NCBI GenBank assembly: GCA_964345825.1
Contig: CAYFSI010000001.1
Location: 28,738-92,737, forward strand
Source of the DNA: JAAYDH01 sp964345825
GTDB taxonomy: Bacteria > Bacillota_I > Bacilli_A > RFN20 > CAG-826
Length of the DNA stretch: 64,000 nt
Reading direction: 5' to 3'
Program-made: the position numbers and the translations under genes
The notes under the pieces: generated by a model
The model's database searches: none
The model's input: the letters and a program-made list of their open reading frames with translations, nothing else
What the model was told of the DNA's origin: nothing
Part shown: one piece after another, positions 33,806-43,230 of the stretch
How the letters are laid out: each line of letters starts with the position of its first letter
Position numbering within the stretch: position 1 is the stretch's first letter

Positions 33806-33886
33806 CAATATACCAAAGACAGTAACGGGCGTTGAGCCTTAATTATGTTACCGAGGCGTTAGAAATAAATTTCTGCCCGTATATTG
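33806..33886 (+). promoter_or_regulatory. L10 leader (autoregulatory mRNA structure)
   Basis: CAATATAC (33806-33813) pairs with GTATATTG (33879-33886), and inside CGGGC (33826-33830) pairs with GCCCG (33875-33879 region). The conserved AAAGACAG follows the first strand, and GAGCCT/AGGC forms an inner hairpin. This matches the ribosomal L10(L12)4-binding leader, which represses rplJL translation. The ribosome site AAAGGAGG lies 20 bases further on. Confidence 0.85.
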
Positions 33887-33922
33887 GAGCCTCAAAAAAA
33901 TCAAACAAAGGAGGTCAAGAAT

Positions 33923-34411
33923 ATGAATCAACAAGTCTTAGAAGCAAAACAAGGCATTGTGAAAGAGATTGTCGAGAAAGCCGAAAAGAGCGAAAGCATT
34001 ACTATTGCTGAGTTCCGTGGTCTAACTGTCACTCAAATTCAAAAATTACGTCGTTCACTTCAAGAAGTCGGCGCTGAATTGTCCGTCTACAAGAACTCTC
34101 TTGTATCTCGCGCAGCTCAAGAACTAGGATTTAAGGATGTCGAACAATTCCTTGCTGGCCCTAACGCTTTTGTTTTCTCAAAAGGTTTAAGTGATGGACC
34201 AAAAGTTTTGAAGAAATACTCACGTCGATTCGGAGATGTCTTAACCATCAAAGGTGGTATCGCAGAAGGTAGAACCCTCGATAAAGCGGGAATTCTCGAA
34301 GTTGCTGAACTACCAGGAAAAGATGGGCTCATCTCGATGTTCTTATCGTGCTTACAAGCACCAATTCGTCAATTTGCCTGCACAGTGCAAGCAGTTGCCG
34401 ATGCAAAATAA
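33923..34411 (+). CDS. rplJ: Ribosomal protein L10
   Basis: The start is ATG 33923, 7 bases after AAAGGAGG; the longer frame from 33884 enters the leader. The 162-residue protein has the L10 opening (IVEKAEKSESITIAEFRGLTV), the conserved KNSLVSRAAQELG motif near residue 57, and a helical C-terminus that holds the L7/L12 dimers. It binds its own leader. Confidence 0.96.
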   Translation: MNQQVLEAKQGIVKEIVEKAEKSESITIAEFRGLTVTQIQKLRRSLQEVGAELSVYKNSLVSRAAQELGFKDVEQFLAGPNAFVFSKGLSDGPKVLKKYSRRFGDVLTIKGGIAEGRTLDKAGILEVAELPGKDGLISMFLSCLQAPIRQFACTVQAVADAK

Positions 34412-34432
34412 TGCCAATAGGAGGAAATTATC

Positions 34433-34810
34433 ATGGCAAAATTAACAAAAGAAGAGATCATTGCCTCATTAAAAGAAATGAGCGTTCTCGAACTAAATGA
34501 ATTAGTCAAAGCTGTCGAAGATGAATTCGGCGTTACCGCTGCAGCCCCAGTCGCTGCTGCTGCTCAAGTGGAAGAAGAAGAAGGCCCAGCTGCTGGCCCA
34601 ACCGAAGTCTCTGTTATCTTAAAGAGCGTCGGTGCTTCCAAGGTCCAAGTCATTAAGGCTGTCCAAGCCATCACTGGTTTAGGATTAATGGATGCCAAAA
34701 AATTAACTGACACTCTTCCAGCCACCATTAAAGAGCACATTTCTCCAGTTGAAGCTGAAGAACACAAGAAAGCTCTCGTTGCTGCCGGCGCCGAAATCGA
34801 AATTAAATAA
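34433..34810 (+). CDS. rplL: Ribosomal protein L7/L12
   Basis: The 125-residue protein has the N-terminal dimerisation helices (EIIASLKEMSVLELNELVKA), an Ala/Glu-rich hinge and the C-terminal domain (EVSVILKSVGASKVQVIKAV, then GLGLMDAKKLTDTLPATIKE). It recruits translation GTPases. AGGAGG precedes the ATG. Length is normal. Confidence 0.97.
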   Translation: MAKLTKEEIIASLKEMSVLELNELVKAVEDEFGVTAAAPVAAAAQVEEEEGPAAGPTEVSVILKSVGASKVQVIKAVQAITGLGLMDAKKLTDTLPATIKEHISPVEAEEHKKALVAAGAEIEIK

Positions 34811-34839
34811 CACATGTCGTTATTTTTCTTGAGTATACT

Positions 34840-35445
34840 ATGTCCCATTATTTTCAAAACGATCCACTTTTAGCGTCAAAAAAGCGTGATATCACTTTGT
34901 CAATCGATGGATTAACATTGCACTTCAAGAGCGATAACGGAGTATTTTCCAAAAGTAAAGTTGATGAGGGGAGTCTGGTCCTATTAAAGGCCATCATTCC
35001 CCTTCATCTTACTGGGAAAATTCTCGATCTTGGATGTGGTTATGGCCCTATCGGCTTAACTATCGCTGTAACTTCACCAAGCGCAAGAGTAGATCTTGCT
35101 GATATCAATGAGCGGGCTCTCGCATTGTGCGAAGAGAACGCACAACTACTTGGATTAGGCCAAAGAGTCACTTGCCTTCAGAGTGATATCTATACAAATG
35201 TTGAGGGACCATATGATTCAATTGTTGTGAATCCGCCTATACGCGCTGGCAAGCGCGTCACATACAAAATGTATGAAGGTGCTTTACAACGCTTAATTGA
35301 TGGCGGTTCACTATACGTGGTAATCCGTAAAGACCAAGGCGCTCCGACAGCAAGCCGATTTATCGAAGGCTTGTTTGGAAATATCTCACTATTAAGTAGA
35401 GATAAAGGTTATTACGTTTACCAAGCTAAAAAAGTGAACAAATAA
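34840..35445 (+). CDS. rsmC: Class I SAM methyltransferase, RsmC-like (YbxB)
   Basis: The 201-residue protein has motif I ILDLGCGYGPIGL near residue 61, the substrate motif NPPIRAGK near residue 128 and a YYVYQ end, typical of 16S rRNA m2G1207 methyltransferase RsmC and its Firmicutes homologue YbxB, which lies between rplL and rpoB as here. The exact target is inferred from the family. Confidence 0.88.
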   Translation: MSHYFQNDPLLASKKRDITLSIDGLTLHFKSDNGVFSKSKVDEGSLVLLKAIIPLHLTGKILDLGCGYGPIGLTIAVTSPSARVDLADINERALALCEENAQLLGLGQRVTCLQSDIYTNVEGPYDSIVVNPPIRAGKRVTYKMYEGALQRLIDGGSLYVVIRKDQGAPTASRFIEGLFGNISLLSRDKGYYVYQAKKVNK

Positions 35446-35471
35446 ATATTTAGATTTAAGGAGCCATTAGA

Positions 35472-38400
35472 ATGTCAATTAGAAACATTGCTAAATTAAA
35501 CAAGTTAAACAATGATCGTTATGATTATTCCCGATTCTCCGGCAAATTGCCTTTACCTAACCTCGTTGAAATTCAAACGAAATCCTACGAAGAGTTTAGG
35601 GAAAAAGGTCTAGATGAAGTTTTTAAAGAGAGTTTTCCCATTAACAACTATGCGGACACTCTTTCTATCGACTATGTCTCCGTTCGCCTTGGCGAACCCA
35701 AACATCCTCTCCACGAATGCAAAGCTCAAGATTTGACCTATTGCGTTCCCATTTATGTCACGTTGAGACTCAATCATAAAGCCACCGGCGAAATTCAAGA
35801 AGCCGAAGTCTATATGAGCGATTTCCCCTTGATGACCAAGAGTGGAACATTCATTGTTAACGGAGCGGAAAGAGTCATCGTTAGTCAACTAGTTCGTTCG
35901 CCTGGTGCATATCTCTCAAAAGAAATGAAAGCCGGAAAAAATTTATATGAAGCCGACCTCATTCCGGGAAGAGGAACATGGTTGCAATTCGAAAGCGACA
36001 ATAAGGACATTTTATCTGTCCGTATTGACCGTCAAAGAAAGATGCATGCCACCATTTTATTAAGAGCGTTAGGAATCGAATCTGATGATGATATTATCAG
36101 CTTATTTGGCCATAACGAAGCTCTTGAATTAACGATCAGTAAAGATGATGATTTGAAAGTCAAGACTGCCAAGACGGCTCTCGTTGAAATCTTTAGAAAA
36201 ATGAAACCTGGTGAACCGATTACCGAAGAAGGTACGGTTAATTTCCTCGTTCAAAAATTCTTTGATCCAAAGAGATACGATTTAGGCCGTGCCGGACGTT
36301 ACAAATATATTAAAAAACTCGGTGTATATAACCGTTTAGCTAATCGCACCCTCGCTGAGAACCTTATTTCAAGCGATGGCGAGATTCGCTTTAAAAAAGG
36401 CTATACCCTCACTTCTGAGGATGTCGAAGCCTTAAGAAATGAAGACTTCTTCGAAAAAGGCGCTCACTTGCACGTATTGAAAGTCAACGAACGCCTTGAT
36501 AATCACGGTAACATCAACATCGTTAAAGTCTACAAGAGTGAAAAAGAGAAGAAAATCTGCCCCATTATTGGAACTGATTTAAATTCTACTGCCTCACATG
36601 TCACAATAAGTGACATCGTTGCAGTTTTTTCCTATTTCCTCAATGTTATGGATGGTTTTGGAAGTACGGATGATATCGATCATCTTGGTAACCGTCGCAT
36701 TCGTTGTGTCGGTGAATTAATTCAAAACCAATTCCGCATTGGTCTTGGTAAGATGGTTAAAACTGTCCAACAAAAGATGTCAATTAGTGACCTCGGAAAT
36801 GTTAAGCCAAAGGCTTTGATTAATCCACGCCCTTTGACTGCTTCAATTCGCGAATTCTTTGCGAGTAGCCAACTCTCACAATTTATGGATCAAACCAATC
36901 CTCTCGCTGAATTGACTAACAAACGCCGCCTCTCGGCTTTAGGCCCTGGCGGATTAACTCGTGATCGCGCTTCAACTGAAGTTCGTGACGTTCACGTTTC
37001 TCACTATGGACGTATTTGCCCAATTGAAACTCCTGAAGGTCAGAACATCGGCTTGATTAATAACTTAGCTAGCTATGCTAAAATCAACAAATTTGGTTTT
37101 ATTGAAACTCCTTATCGCAAGGTTGATAAAGCCAATCATATCGTCTTAAATGATGCAAAAGACTCCATCTACATGAGCGCAGATGAAGAATGGAACTATG
37201 TCATTGCTGAAGCAAACATCAATCTTGGTCCTAAGGGAGAAATTCTTGACGATGAAGTTGTCGCCCGTTTCAAAGGCGAAAACGTCATGGCAAAAAAAGA
37301 AGAAGTCGACTTTGTCGACGTCTCTCCAAAACAAATTGTTTCGATTGCTGCTGGATGTATTCCTTTCTTGGAAAACGATGACACCATGCGCGCACTCATG
37401 GGTGCTAACATGCAACGTCAGGCGTTACCTCTTCTAAGACCACACGCGCCTATCGTGGGCACGGGACTTGAACATCAAATTGCCCGTGACTCAGGTTTAG
37501 CGGTTGTCGCTGCTGAAGAAGGTGTTGTCACCTATTCGGACAGCCGCAATATTGAAATATTAGAAAAAGGTCAATCTCTCCCTCGCACTTATTATCTCCA
37601 AAAATTTGAACGCAGTAACCAAGGCACTTGCGTCAATCAACATTCCCTCGTGAAGGTTGGTGATCGCGTTGCCAAAGGTCAAATCATCGCTGATGGTCCT
37701 GCTATGGAAAATGGCGACTTAGCCCTCGGACAAAATGTCACCATCGCCTTCATGACATGGAATGGTTACAACTATGAAGACGCCGTTATCATGAGCGAAA
37801 GATTAGTCAAAGATGATACTTATACTTCTGTCCATATTGAGAAATATGAATTAGAATGCCGTTCGATTCCCAAACTCGGCGATGAAGAAATCACCGCTGA
37901 TATTCCTAACGTCTCTACTGAAGCAAAAGCTCACCTCGATGAAAGAGGTATCGTTGTCATTGGTACTGAAGTTAAAGAAGGAGATATTCTTGTTGGTAAG
38001 GTTACTCCTCGTGGACAAACCGAAGCCACTCCTGAAGAAAAATTATTAATGGCCATCTTTGCGGAAAAGACAAACGAAGGCAAAGATGCTTCACTTCGTG
38101 TTCCTCACGGAGGAGCCGGTATCGTTTTGGATGTCAAAATCTTTAAACGCGAAGGCAAGAGCAAAGATGTTGAACTTCCTCCAGGAGTCAACGAAGTTGT
38201 TCGCGTCTACATCGTTCAAAAGAGAAAGATTTCTGAAGGTGATAAGATGTCTGGACGCCATGGTAACAAAGGCGTTATTTCCAGAATTTTACCTGAATGT
38301 GATATGCCATTCTTACCTGATGGTACACCAGTTGACATCATGCTCAACCCCTTAGGCGTTCCTAGCCGTATGAACATCGGACAGATTCTTGAAGTTCATC

Positions 38401-39086
38401 TTGGATTCGCTCTTAGGAAACTTGGTTATCGAATAGCCACCCCGGTTTTCGATGGCATCACTAATGACGAAATATTCGCCATGATGGAAGCTGCTAAAAT
38501 GGATAAAGATGGTAAGACCATCCTTTTCGACGGAACGACTGGCGAAAGATTCGATGAAAGAATTACTGTCGGATGCATGTACATGATTAAGTTGGTGCAC
38601 ATGGTCGACGATAAATTACATGCTCGTAGCACCGGTCCATACTCTCTTGTTACTCAGCAACCCTTGGGCGGTAAAGCTCAAAATGGTGGTCAGAGATTTG
38701 GTGAGATGGAAGTCTGGGCTCTTGAAGCCTATGGCGCCGCCCATGTCCTGCAAGAAATCATTACTATTAAATCTGATGATCGTGTCGGAAGAAGAAAAAC
38801 TTACGAAGCCATCATCAAAGGACAAGAACTACCAAAACCTGGTATTCCTGAAGCCTTCAAAGTGTTGGTCAAGGAATTGCAAGCCTTGTCGATGAATGTC
38901 GAATTGTTAGATCAAGACGGACAAACCATCGATATGGATGCTCTCGCTAAAGAGTCGGAAAAAGAAGAACGTCGTATTAATTCTAATATCCGCAACTTAA
39001 TTGGTGAGGGAGCCGCTGAAAGCGTCGTTGATGTTGAAGCGATTGGTCTCACCACTCATAGTGGCGATGAAAAATTTGATGACTAA
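35472..39086 (+). CDS. rpoB: RNA polymerase beta subunit
   Basis: The 1204-residue beta subunit has all conserved blocks, including the rifampicin region (SSQLSQFMDQTNPLAELTNK), PIETPEGQNIGLI, EDAVIMSERLVK, KMSGRHGNKG and GGQRFGEMEVWALEAYGA. Residue N483 corresponds to E. coli H526, and A479 to S522; Asn at 526 is linked to natural rifampicin resistance in Spiroplasma (recalled). AAGGAG precedes the ATG. It is cotranscribed with rpoC after 14 bases. Confidence 0.98.
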   Translation: MSIRNIAKLNKLNNDRYDYSRFSGKLPLPNLVEIQTKSYEEFREKGLDEVFKESFPINNYADTLSIDYVSVRLGEPKHPLHECKAQDLTYCVPIYVTLRLNHKATGEIQEAEVYMSDFPLMTKSGTFIVNGAERVIVSQLVRSPGAYLSKEMKAGKNLYEADLIPGRGTWLQFESDNKDILSVRIDRQRKMHATILLRALGIESDDDIISLFGHNEALELTISKDDDLKVKTAKTALVEIFRKMKPGEPITEEGTVNFLVQKFFDPKRYDLGRAGRYKYIKKLGVYNRLANRTLAENLISSDGEIRFKKGYTLTSEDVEALRNEDFFEKGAHLHVLKVNERLDNHGNINIVKVYKSEKEKKICPIIGTDLNSTASHVTISDIVAVFSYFLNVMDGFGSTDDIDHLGNRRIRCVGELIQNQFRIGLGKMVKTVQQKMSISDLGNVKPKALINPRPLTASIREFFASSQLSQFMDQTNPLAELTNKRRLSALGPGGLTRDRASTEVRDVHVSHYGRICPIETPEGQNIGLINNLASYAKINKFGFIETPYRKVDKANHIVLNDAKDSIYMSADEEWNYVIAEANINLGPKGEILDDEVVARFKGENVMAKKEEVDFVDVSPKQIVSIAAGCIPFLENDDTMRALMGANMQRQALPLLRPHAPIVGTGLEHQIARDSGLAVVAAEEGVVTYSDSRNIEILEKGQSLPRTYYLQKFERSNQGTCVNQHSLVKVGDRVAKGQIIADGPAMENGDLALGQNVTIAFMTWNGYNYEDAVIMSERLVKDDTYTSVHIEKYELECRSIPKLGDEEITADIPNVSTEAKAHLDERGIVVIGTEVKEGDILVGKVTPRGQTEATPEEKLLMAIFAEKTNEGKDASLRVPHGGAGIVLDVKIFKREGKSKDVELPPGVNEVVRVYIVQKRKISEGDKMSGRHGNKGVISRILPECDMPFLPDGTPVDIMLNPLGVPSRMNIGQILEVHLGFALRKLGYRIATPVFDGITNDEIFAMMEAAKMDKDGKTILFDGTTGERFDERITVGCMYMIKLVHMVDDKLHARSTGPYSLVTQQPLGGKAQNGGQRFGEMEVWALEAYGAAHVLQEIITIKSDDRVGRRKTYEAIIKGQELPKPGIPEAFKVLVKELQALSMNVELLDQDGQTIDMDALAKESEKEERRINSNIRNLIGEGAAESVVDVEAIGLTTHSGDEKFDD

Positions 39087-39100
39087 GGAGGAAAAAGAAA

Positions 39101-42100
39101 ATGTTTGATGTTAAAAAACTAACCGCTATAAAAGTCGGTCTTGCCTCCCCAGAACAAATCCGTAGTTGGTCACGTGGCGAGGTTTTAAAACCAGAAACCA
39201 TCAACTACCGCAGCCAAAAGCCAGAAATGGATGGTTTGTACTGCGAAAAAATCTTCGGTCCTAGCAAAGACTACGAATGTCACTGTGGACGCTATAAGAA
39301 GATTCGTTTTGCTGGTGTCATCTGTGAAAAGTGTGGCGTTGAAGTCACCTCTAGAGAAGTCAGACGCGAGAGAATGGGACACATCGAATTAGCTAGTCCT
39401 TGCACTCATATTTGGTATCTCAAAGGTATTCCAAGCCGCATTGGTTTACTGCTCGATGTCTCTCCAAAACACCTCGAAGAAGTAGTTTATTATGCTGCTC
39501 ATATCTGTTTAAATCCTGGAACTAGTAAAGTTCTCTCCTATCGCGAATTCATTAATGAACGCAATGGTCGTGAAGTGTTTATCCCAGCTTTAAAAGATAT
39601 CTTAGATCGCGCGATGGAATATGGCATTATTGAAGGCGATGATATGTACAACCGCGCTTTAGAATTAATCGCTCGCTTAGAGAATTATTCTGAAGTATTC
39701 GATTTCCAATCCAACGCCCGCTTCATTAGCAAATTCACCAAAGCTGAATTCGGTGAAGGGGCTGCTGCCATTAAGAGACTTCTTAACGAAGTTGATCTCA
39801 ATAAAGAAGCTGATGAAATCAACAGCAAAATGAAAGAGACCAGCGCGTTATCTCGTCAAAAATTGACCAAGAGACTCGAAGTTATTGAAGCCTTTAGAAA
39901 TTCTGCTAATAAACCTGATTGGATGATTCTCGATGTCATTCCTGTTATTCCACCCGATTTACGCCCGATGCTTCAACTCGATGGTGGTCGTTTTGCCACT
40001 AGCGATTTGAACGATTTATATCGCCGTGTTATCTCGAGAAATAATCGTTTAAAGAAATTAATCGATATGAATTCTCCTGATGTTATTTTGATGAACGAAA
40101 AACGTATGCTTCAAGAAGCCGTTGACGCTCTCATTGATAACGGCAGAAGAAATAAACCAGTCCAAGGCCCAGGTGGCCGTGCCTTAAAGTCACTCAGCTC
40201 GGCTTTAAAAGGAAAACAAGGCCGTTTCAGACAAAACCTCCTCGGCAAACGTGTTGACTATTCAGGCCGTTCCGTTATTGCTGTCGGACCAAGTTTAAAG
40301 ATGTATCAATGTGGTCTTCCACGCGAAATGGCCATTCAATTGCTCCGTCCTTACATTGCCTGTGAACTATTAAAGCGCGGCATCGCTAATGCCCATAAAC
40401 AAGCTGATAAAATCATCGATCGATACGAAGATGTTGTCTTTGATATCGTCGAAGAAATCATCAGCAAACACCCAGTGTTATTGAACCGTGCTCCAACCCT
40501 TCATAGACTTGGTATTCAGGCTTTCCAACCAATCTTAGTTGATGGAAGAGCCATTCGTTTACATCCACTCGTTTGTACTGGCTTCAACGCTGACTTCGAT
40601 GGTGACCAGATGGCTGTTCACCTTCCGCTTAGTCGCGCGGCTCAGGAGGAAGCTCTCCACTTGATGCTTGCCAGCAACAACATCCTTGGACCTAAAGATG
40701 GTAAGCCTATCGTCACCGGCTCTCAGGACATGGTGCTTGGAAACTACTATCTCACCTTAGAAGCCACGAAAGAAGACTTCTTAAAGCGCGCTGCAAATGC
40801 TCGCCAAAGAGGTGATGAGGATGATGCTGAAAGATTTGAATTATTCGCCGCTAGTGAAGGAAAAGTCTTCAAAAACGTCGATGATTTATTACTCGCCTAT
40901 CAAACGAAACAAATTCACCTTCATAACCGCATCGCTATCCTCGGAAGCGCGATGATGAAAAAAGATTTCACCGAAGAAGAGAATAAGAGCTACTTAATCA
41001 CTTCGGTCGGTAAAGTTATCTTCAACCTTATTTTCCCCGCTGATTTCCCCTATTTAAATGCAGTTAACAGCAAGAATTTAAATAACGATCCGGCAACGAT
41101 CGCTTCCTACTTTGTCCCTCGTGGCACAAATGTTCGCGAATATATCGCTTCTCGCCAACTCATGAAGCCTTTCAAAAAGAAAGACTTGGGTAGCATTGTT
41201 AACGATATCTTCCAACGTTATGATCGTCGAGCTGGTGAAATTGATAAATGGGGCGATGTTATTCAACCTAAGACCAGCGCTGTTCTCGACAAAATCAAGG
41301 ATCAAGGCTTCCATTATGCTACCATCGCGGGATTTTCCATCTCTCTTGACGATATTCATATCGTTCAAGGTAAGGAAGAAATTCTCAAGAGTGGTGATGA
41401 AAAAGTTAATAAACTATCTGACATGTTCAAGATGGGTTTACTTACCGATAAGGAAAGACACGATCAAGTCGTCAAAGTTTGGGATGATGTTAAAGAAGAA
41501 GTTCAAAAGAAATTGGTTAAACAATTCCAAATTGACACCCGCAACTCAATTTATATGATGTCTGACTCAGGCGCTCGTGGAAATATCTCAAATATTCTCC
41601 AGCTTGCTGGTATGCGTGGTTTGATGGGTTCTACCTCTGGTGAAGCGGTCGAATTACCAGTCAAATCCTGCTTCCGCGAAGGTATGAACGTCTCTGAGTT
41701 CTTTATCGCGACTCACGGCGCCCGTAAGGGTGGTGCTGATACCGCTTTAAAGACAGCTGACTCTGGCTATTTAACTCGTCGTCTTGTCGATGTTTCCCAG
41801 GATGTTATCGTTCGTGAAGAAGATTGTGGTACTGACCACGGCTTCGAAGTTCACGAAATACGCGATACTTCCCGTAATGCTATTATCGCTTCCTTACAAG
41901 ATCGTTTAGTTGGTCGCTATGCCTTAAATGATGTCGCTGATCCCAAAACTGGTGAAGTGATTGTTAAAGGCAACACGATGATCAACGAAGAAAAAGCTAA
42001 AGAAATCGTTGATGCTGGCATTCAATCAGTCGTTATTCGTTCATTATTTGGATGCGAGACCAAAGATGGTGTCTGTGTCCATTGCTATGGACGTAACTTA

Positions 42101-43060
42101 GCGACTGGTCGCAAAGTGGAAGTTGGCGAAGCAGTCGGTATTATGGCCGCCCAATCAATCGGTGAACCTGGTACCCAATTAACGATGAGAACCTTCCACA
42201 CTGGTGGTGTTGCTGGCAGCGACATTACTCAAGGTTTGCCTCGTGTTCAAGAATTGTTTGAAGCTCGCACGCCTAAAGGCGAAGCCCTCATTTCCGAAAT
42301 TCGCGGTGTTGTCACCCGTATCAAAGAAAAGAATGGCTGCTATGACGTGACCATCAAGAACGATTTAGAAGAAAAAGTCTATACTACTCCTTTCGGTGCT
42401 CGTTTAAGAGTCAAGAAAGGTGATACTGTCAACAATGGCGGAAAGATTACTGAAGGAGCTATTTCTCCAAAGAAACTCCTTGAAGTCAGCGATGAAACCG
42501 CCGTGGAAAACTACATCCTCAAAGAGGTTCGTAAAGTTTATTCCACTCAAGATATCGCTATCTCGGATAAGCATATTGAAGTCATCGTTCGACAGATGCT
42601 CCGCAAAGTGTTCGTTATTGATGCTGGTGATACCGACATGATTGCTGGTACACGCGCTAATATCAATTCCTTCACGGAAAAGAACAGCACGGCTCTTCTC
42701 AGTGGAAAACACCCAGCAGTTTTCTCTCCGTTAATTCTCGGAATTACTAAAGCCGCTCTCGAGACTGATAGTTTCCTCTCCGCCGCATCCTTCCAAGAGA
42801 CCACACGTGTCTTGACTGATGCTGCGATTAAAGGCAAAACTGACTATCTCCACGGTTTGAAAGAGAACGTCATTACCGGTCGATTGATTCCTGCTGGACG
42901 TGGCTTGATTGATGAAAATTCTGAAGAAGCAATGATTGAAAATTTCGATGTTGAAGATACAATGAAAGTGGTCTCTGATCGCTATGTTGAAGAACACGAT
43001 AAAGCTGTCAACGCCATTCATGAAAAGATTCGTCGAGCTGTCGAAGATAGCAAAAAGTAA
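39101..43060 (+). CDS. rpoC: RNA polymerase beta prime subunit
   Basis: The 1319-residue subunit has the N-terminal zinc cysteines (CHCGRYKK, CEKCGVEV), the clamp helices, the active-site motif NADFDGDQMAVH with D498, D500 and D502, the bridge helix and trigger loop (GEAVGIMAAQSIGEPGTQLT, MRTFHTGG), the second zinc site (CETKDGVCVHCYG) and a C-terminal jaw. The length is that of a Firmicutes-type subunit. AGGAGG precedes the start. A strong terminator follows 17 bases later. Confidence 0.98.
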   Translation: MFDVKKLTAIKVGLASPEQIRSWSRGEVLKPETINYRSQKPEMDGLYCEKIFGPSKDYECHCGRYKKIRFAGVICEKCGVEVTSREVRRERMGHIELASPCTHIWYLKGIPSRIGLLLDVSPKHLEEVVYYAAHICLNPGTSKVLSYREFINERNGREVFIPALKDILDRAMEYGIIEGDDMYNRALELIARLENYSEVFDFQSNARFISKFTKAEFGEGAAAIKRLLNEVDLNKEADEINSKMKETSALSRQKLTKRLEVIEAFRNSANKPDWMILDVIPVIPPDLRPMLQLDGGRFATSDLNDLYRRVISRNNRLKKLIDMNSPDVILMNEKRMLQEAVDALIDNGRRNKPVQGPGGRALKSLSSALKGKQGRFRQNLLGKRVDYSGRSVIAVGPSLKMYQCGLPREMAIQLLRPYIACELLKRGIANAHKQADKIIDRYEDVVFDIVEEIISKHPVLLNRAPTLHRLGIQAFQPILVDGRAIRLHPLVCTGFNADFDGDQMAVHLPLSRAAQEEALHLMLASNNILGPKDGKPIVTGSQDMVLGNYYLTLEATKEDFLKRAANARQRGDEDDAERFELFAASEGKVFKNVDDLLLAYQTKQIHLHNRIAILGSAMMKKDFTEEENKSYLITSVGKVIFNLIFPADFPYLNAVNSKNLNNDPATIASYFVPRGTNVREYIASRQLMKPFKKKDLGSIVNDIFQRYDRRAGEIDKWGDVIQPKTSAVLDKIKDQGFHYATIAGFSISLDDIHIVQGKEEILKSGDEKVNKLSDMFKMGLLTDKERHDQVVKVWDDVKEEVQKKLVKQFQIDTRNSIYMMSDSGARGNISNILQLAGMRGLMGSTSGEAVELPVKSCFREGMNVSEFFIATHGARKGGADTALKTADSGYLTRRLVDVSQDVIVREEDCGTDHGFEVHEIRDTSRNAIIASLQDRLVGRYALNDVADPKTGEVIVKGNTMINEEKAKEIVDAGIQSVVIRSLFGCETKDGVCVHCYGRNLATGRKVEVGEAVGIMAAQSIGEPGTQLTMRTFHTGGVAGSDITQGLPRVQELFEARTPKGEALISEIRGVVTRIKEKNGCYDVTIKNDLEEKVYTTPFGARLRVKKGDTVNNGGKITEGAISPKKLLEVSDETAVENYILKEVRKVYSTQDIAISDKHIEVIVRQMLRKVFVIDAGDTDMIAGTRANINSFTEKNSTALLSGKHPAVFSPLILGITKAALETDSFLSAASFQETTRVLTDAAIKGKTDYLHGLKENVITGRLIPAGRGLIDENSEEAMIENFDVEDTMKVVSDRYVEEHDKAVNAIHEKIRRAVEDSKK

Positions 43061-43077
43061 GCAATAAAAACTTTTCT

Positions 43078-43107
43078 AAGCCCTAACTCAAAATTGGGGC
43101 TTTTTTT
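43078..43107 (+). terminator. Terminator after rpoC
   Basis: AAGCCCTAA (43078-43086) and TTGGGGCTT (43094-43102) pair (one G-U) around CTCAAAA, then seven T in a row. Confidence 0.9.
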
Positions 43108-43192
43108 CGTAAATATTGGCTTTTTGCATTGTTTTTGACAATTTTTATATAGTCTTCATACGTTTAATAAAAGACATTAAAAAGTCTTTTCT

Positions 43193-43221
43193 TTGACATT
43201 GTTACACTAAAAACTTACATT
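43193..43221 (+). promoter_or_regulatory. Promoter of the metalloprotease gene, leaderless type
   Basis: A consensus TTGACA (43193-43198), 17 bases, TACATT (43216-43221), and 9 bases on the ATG. No ribosome site. Confidence 0.7.
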
Positions 43222-43230
43222 ATTTAATAT

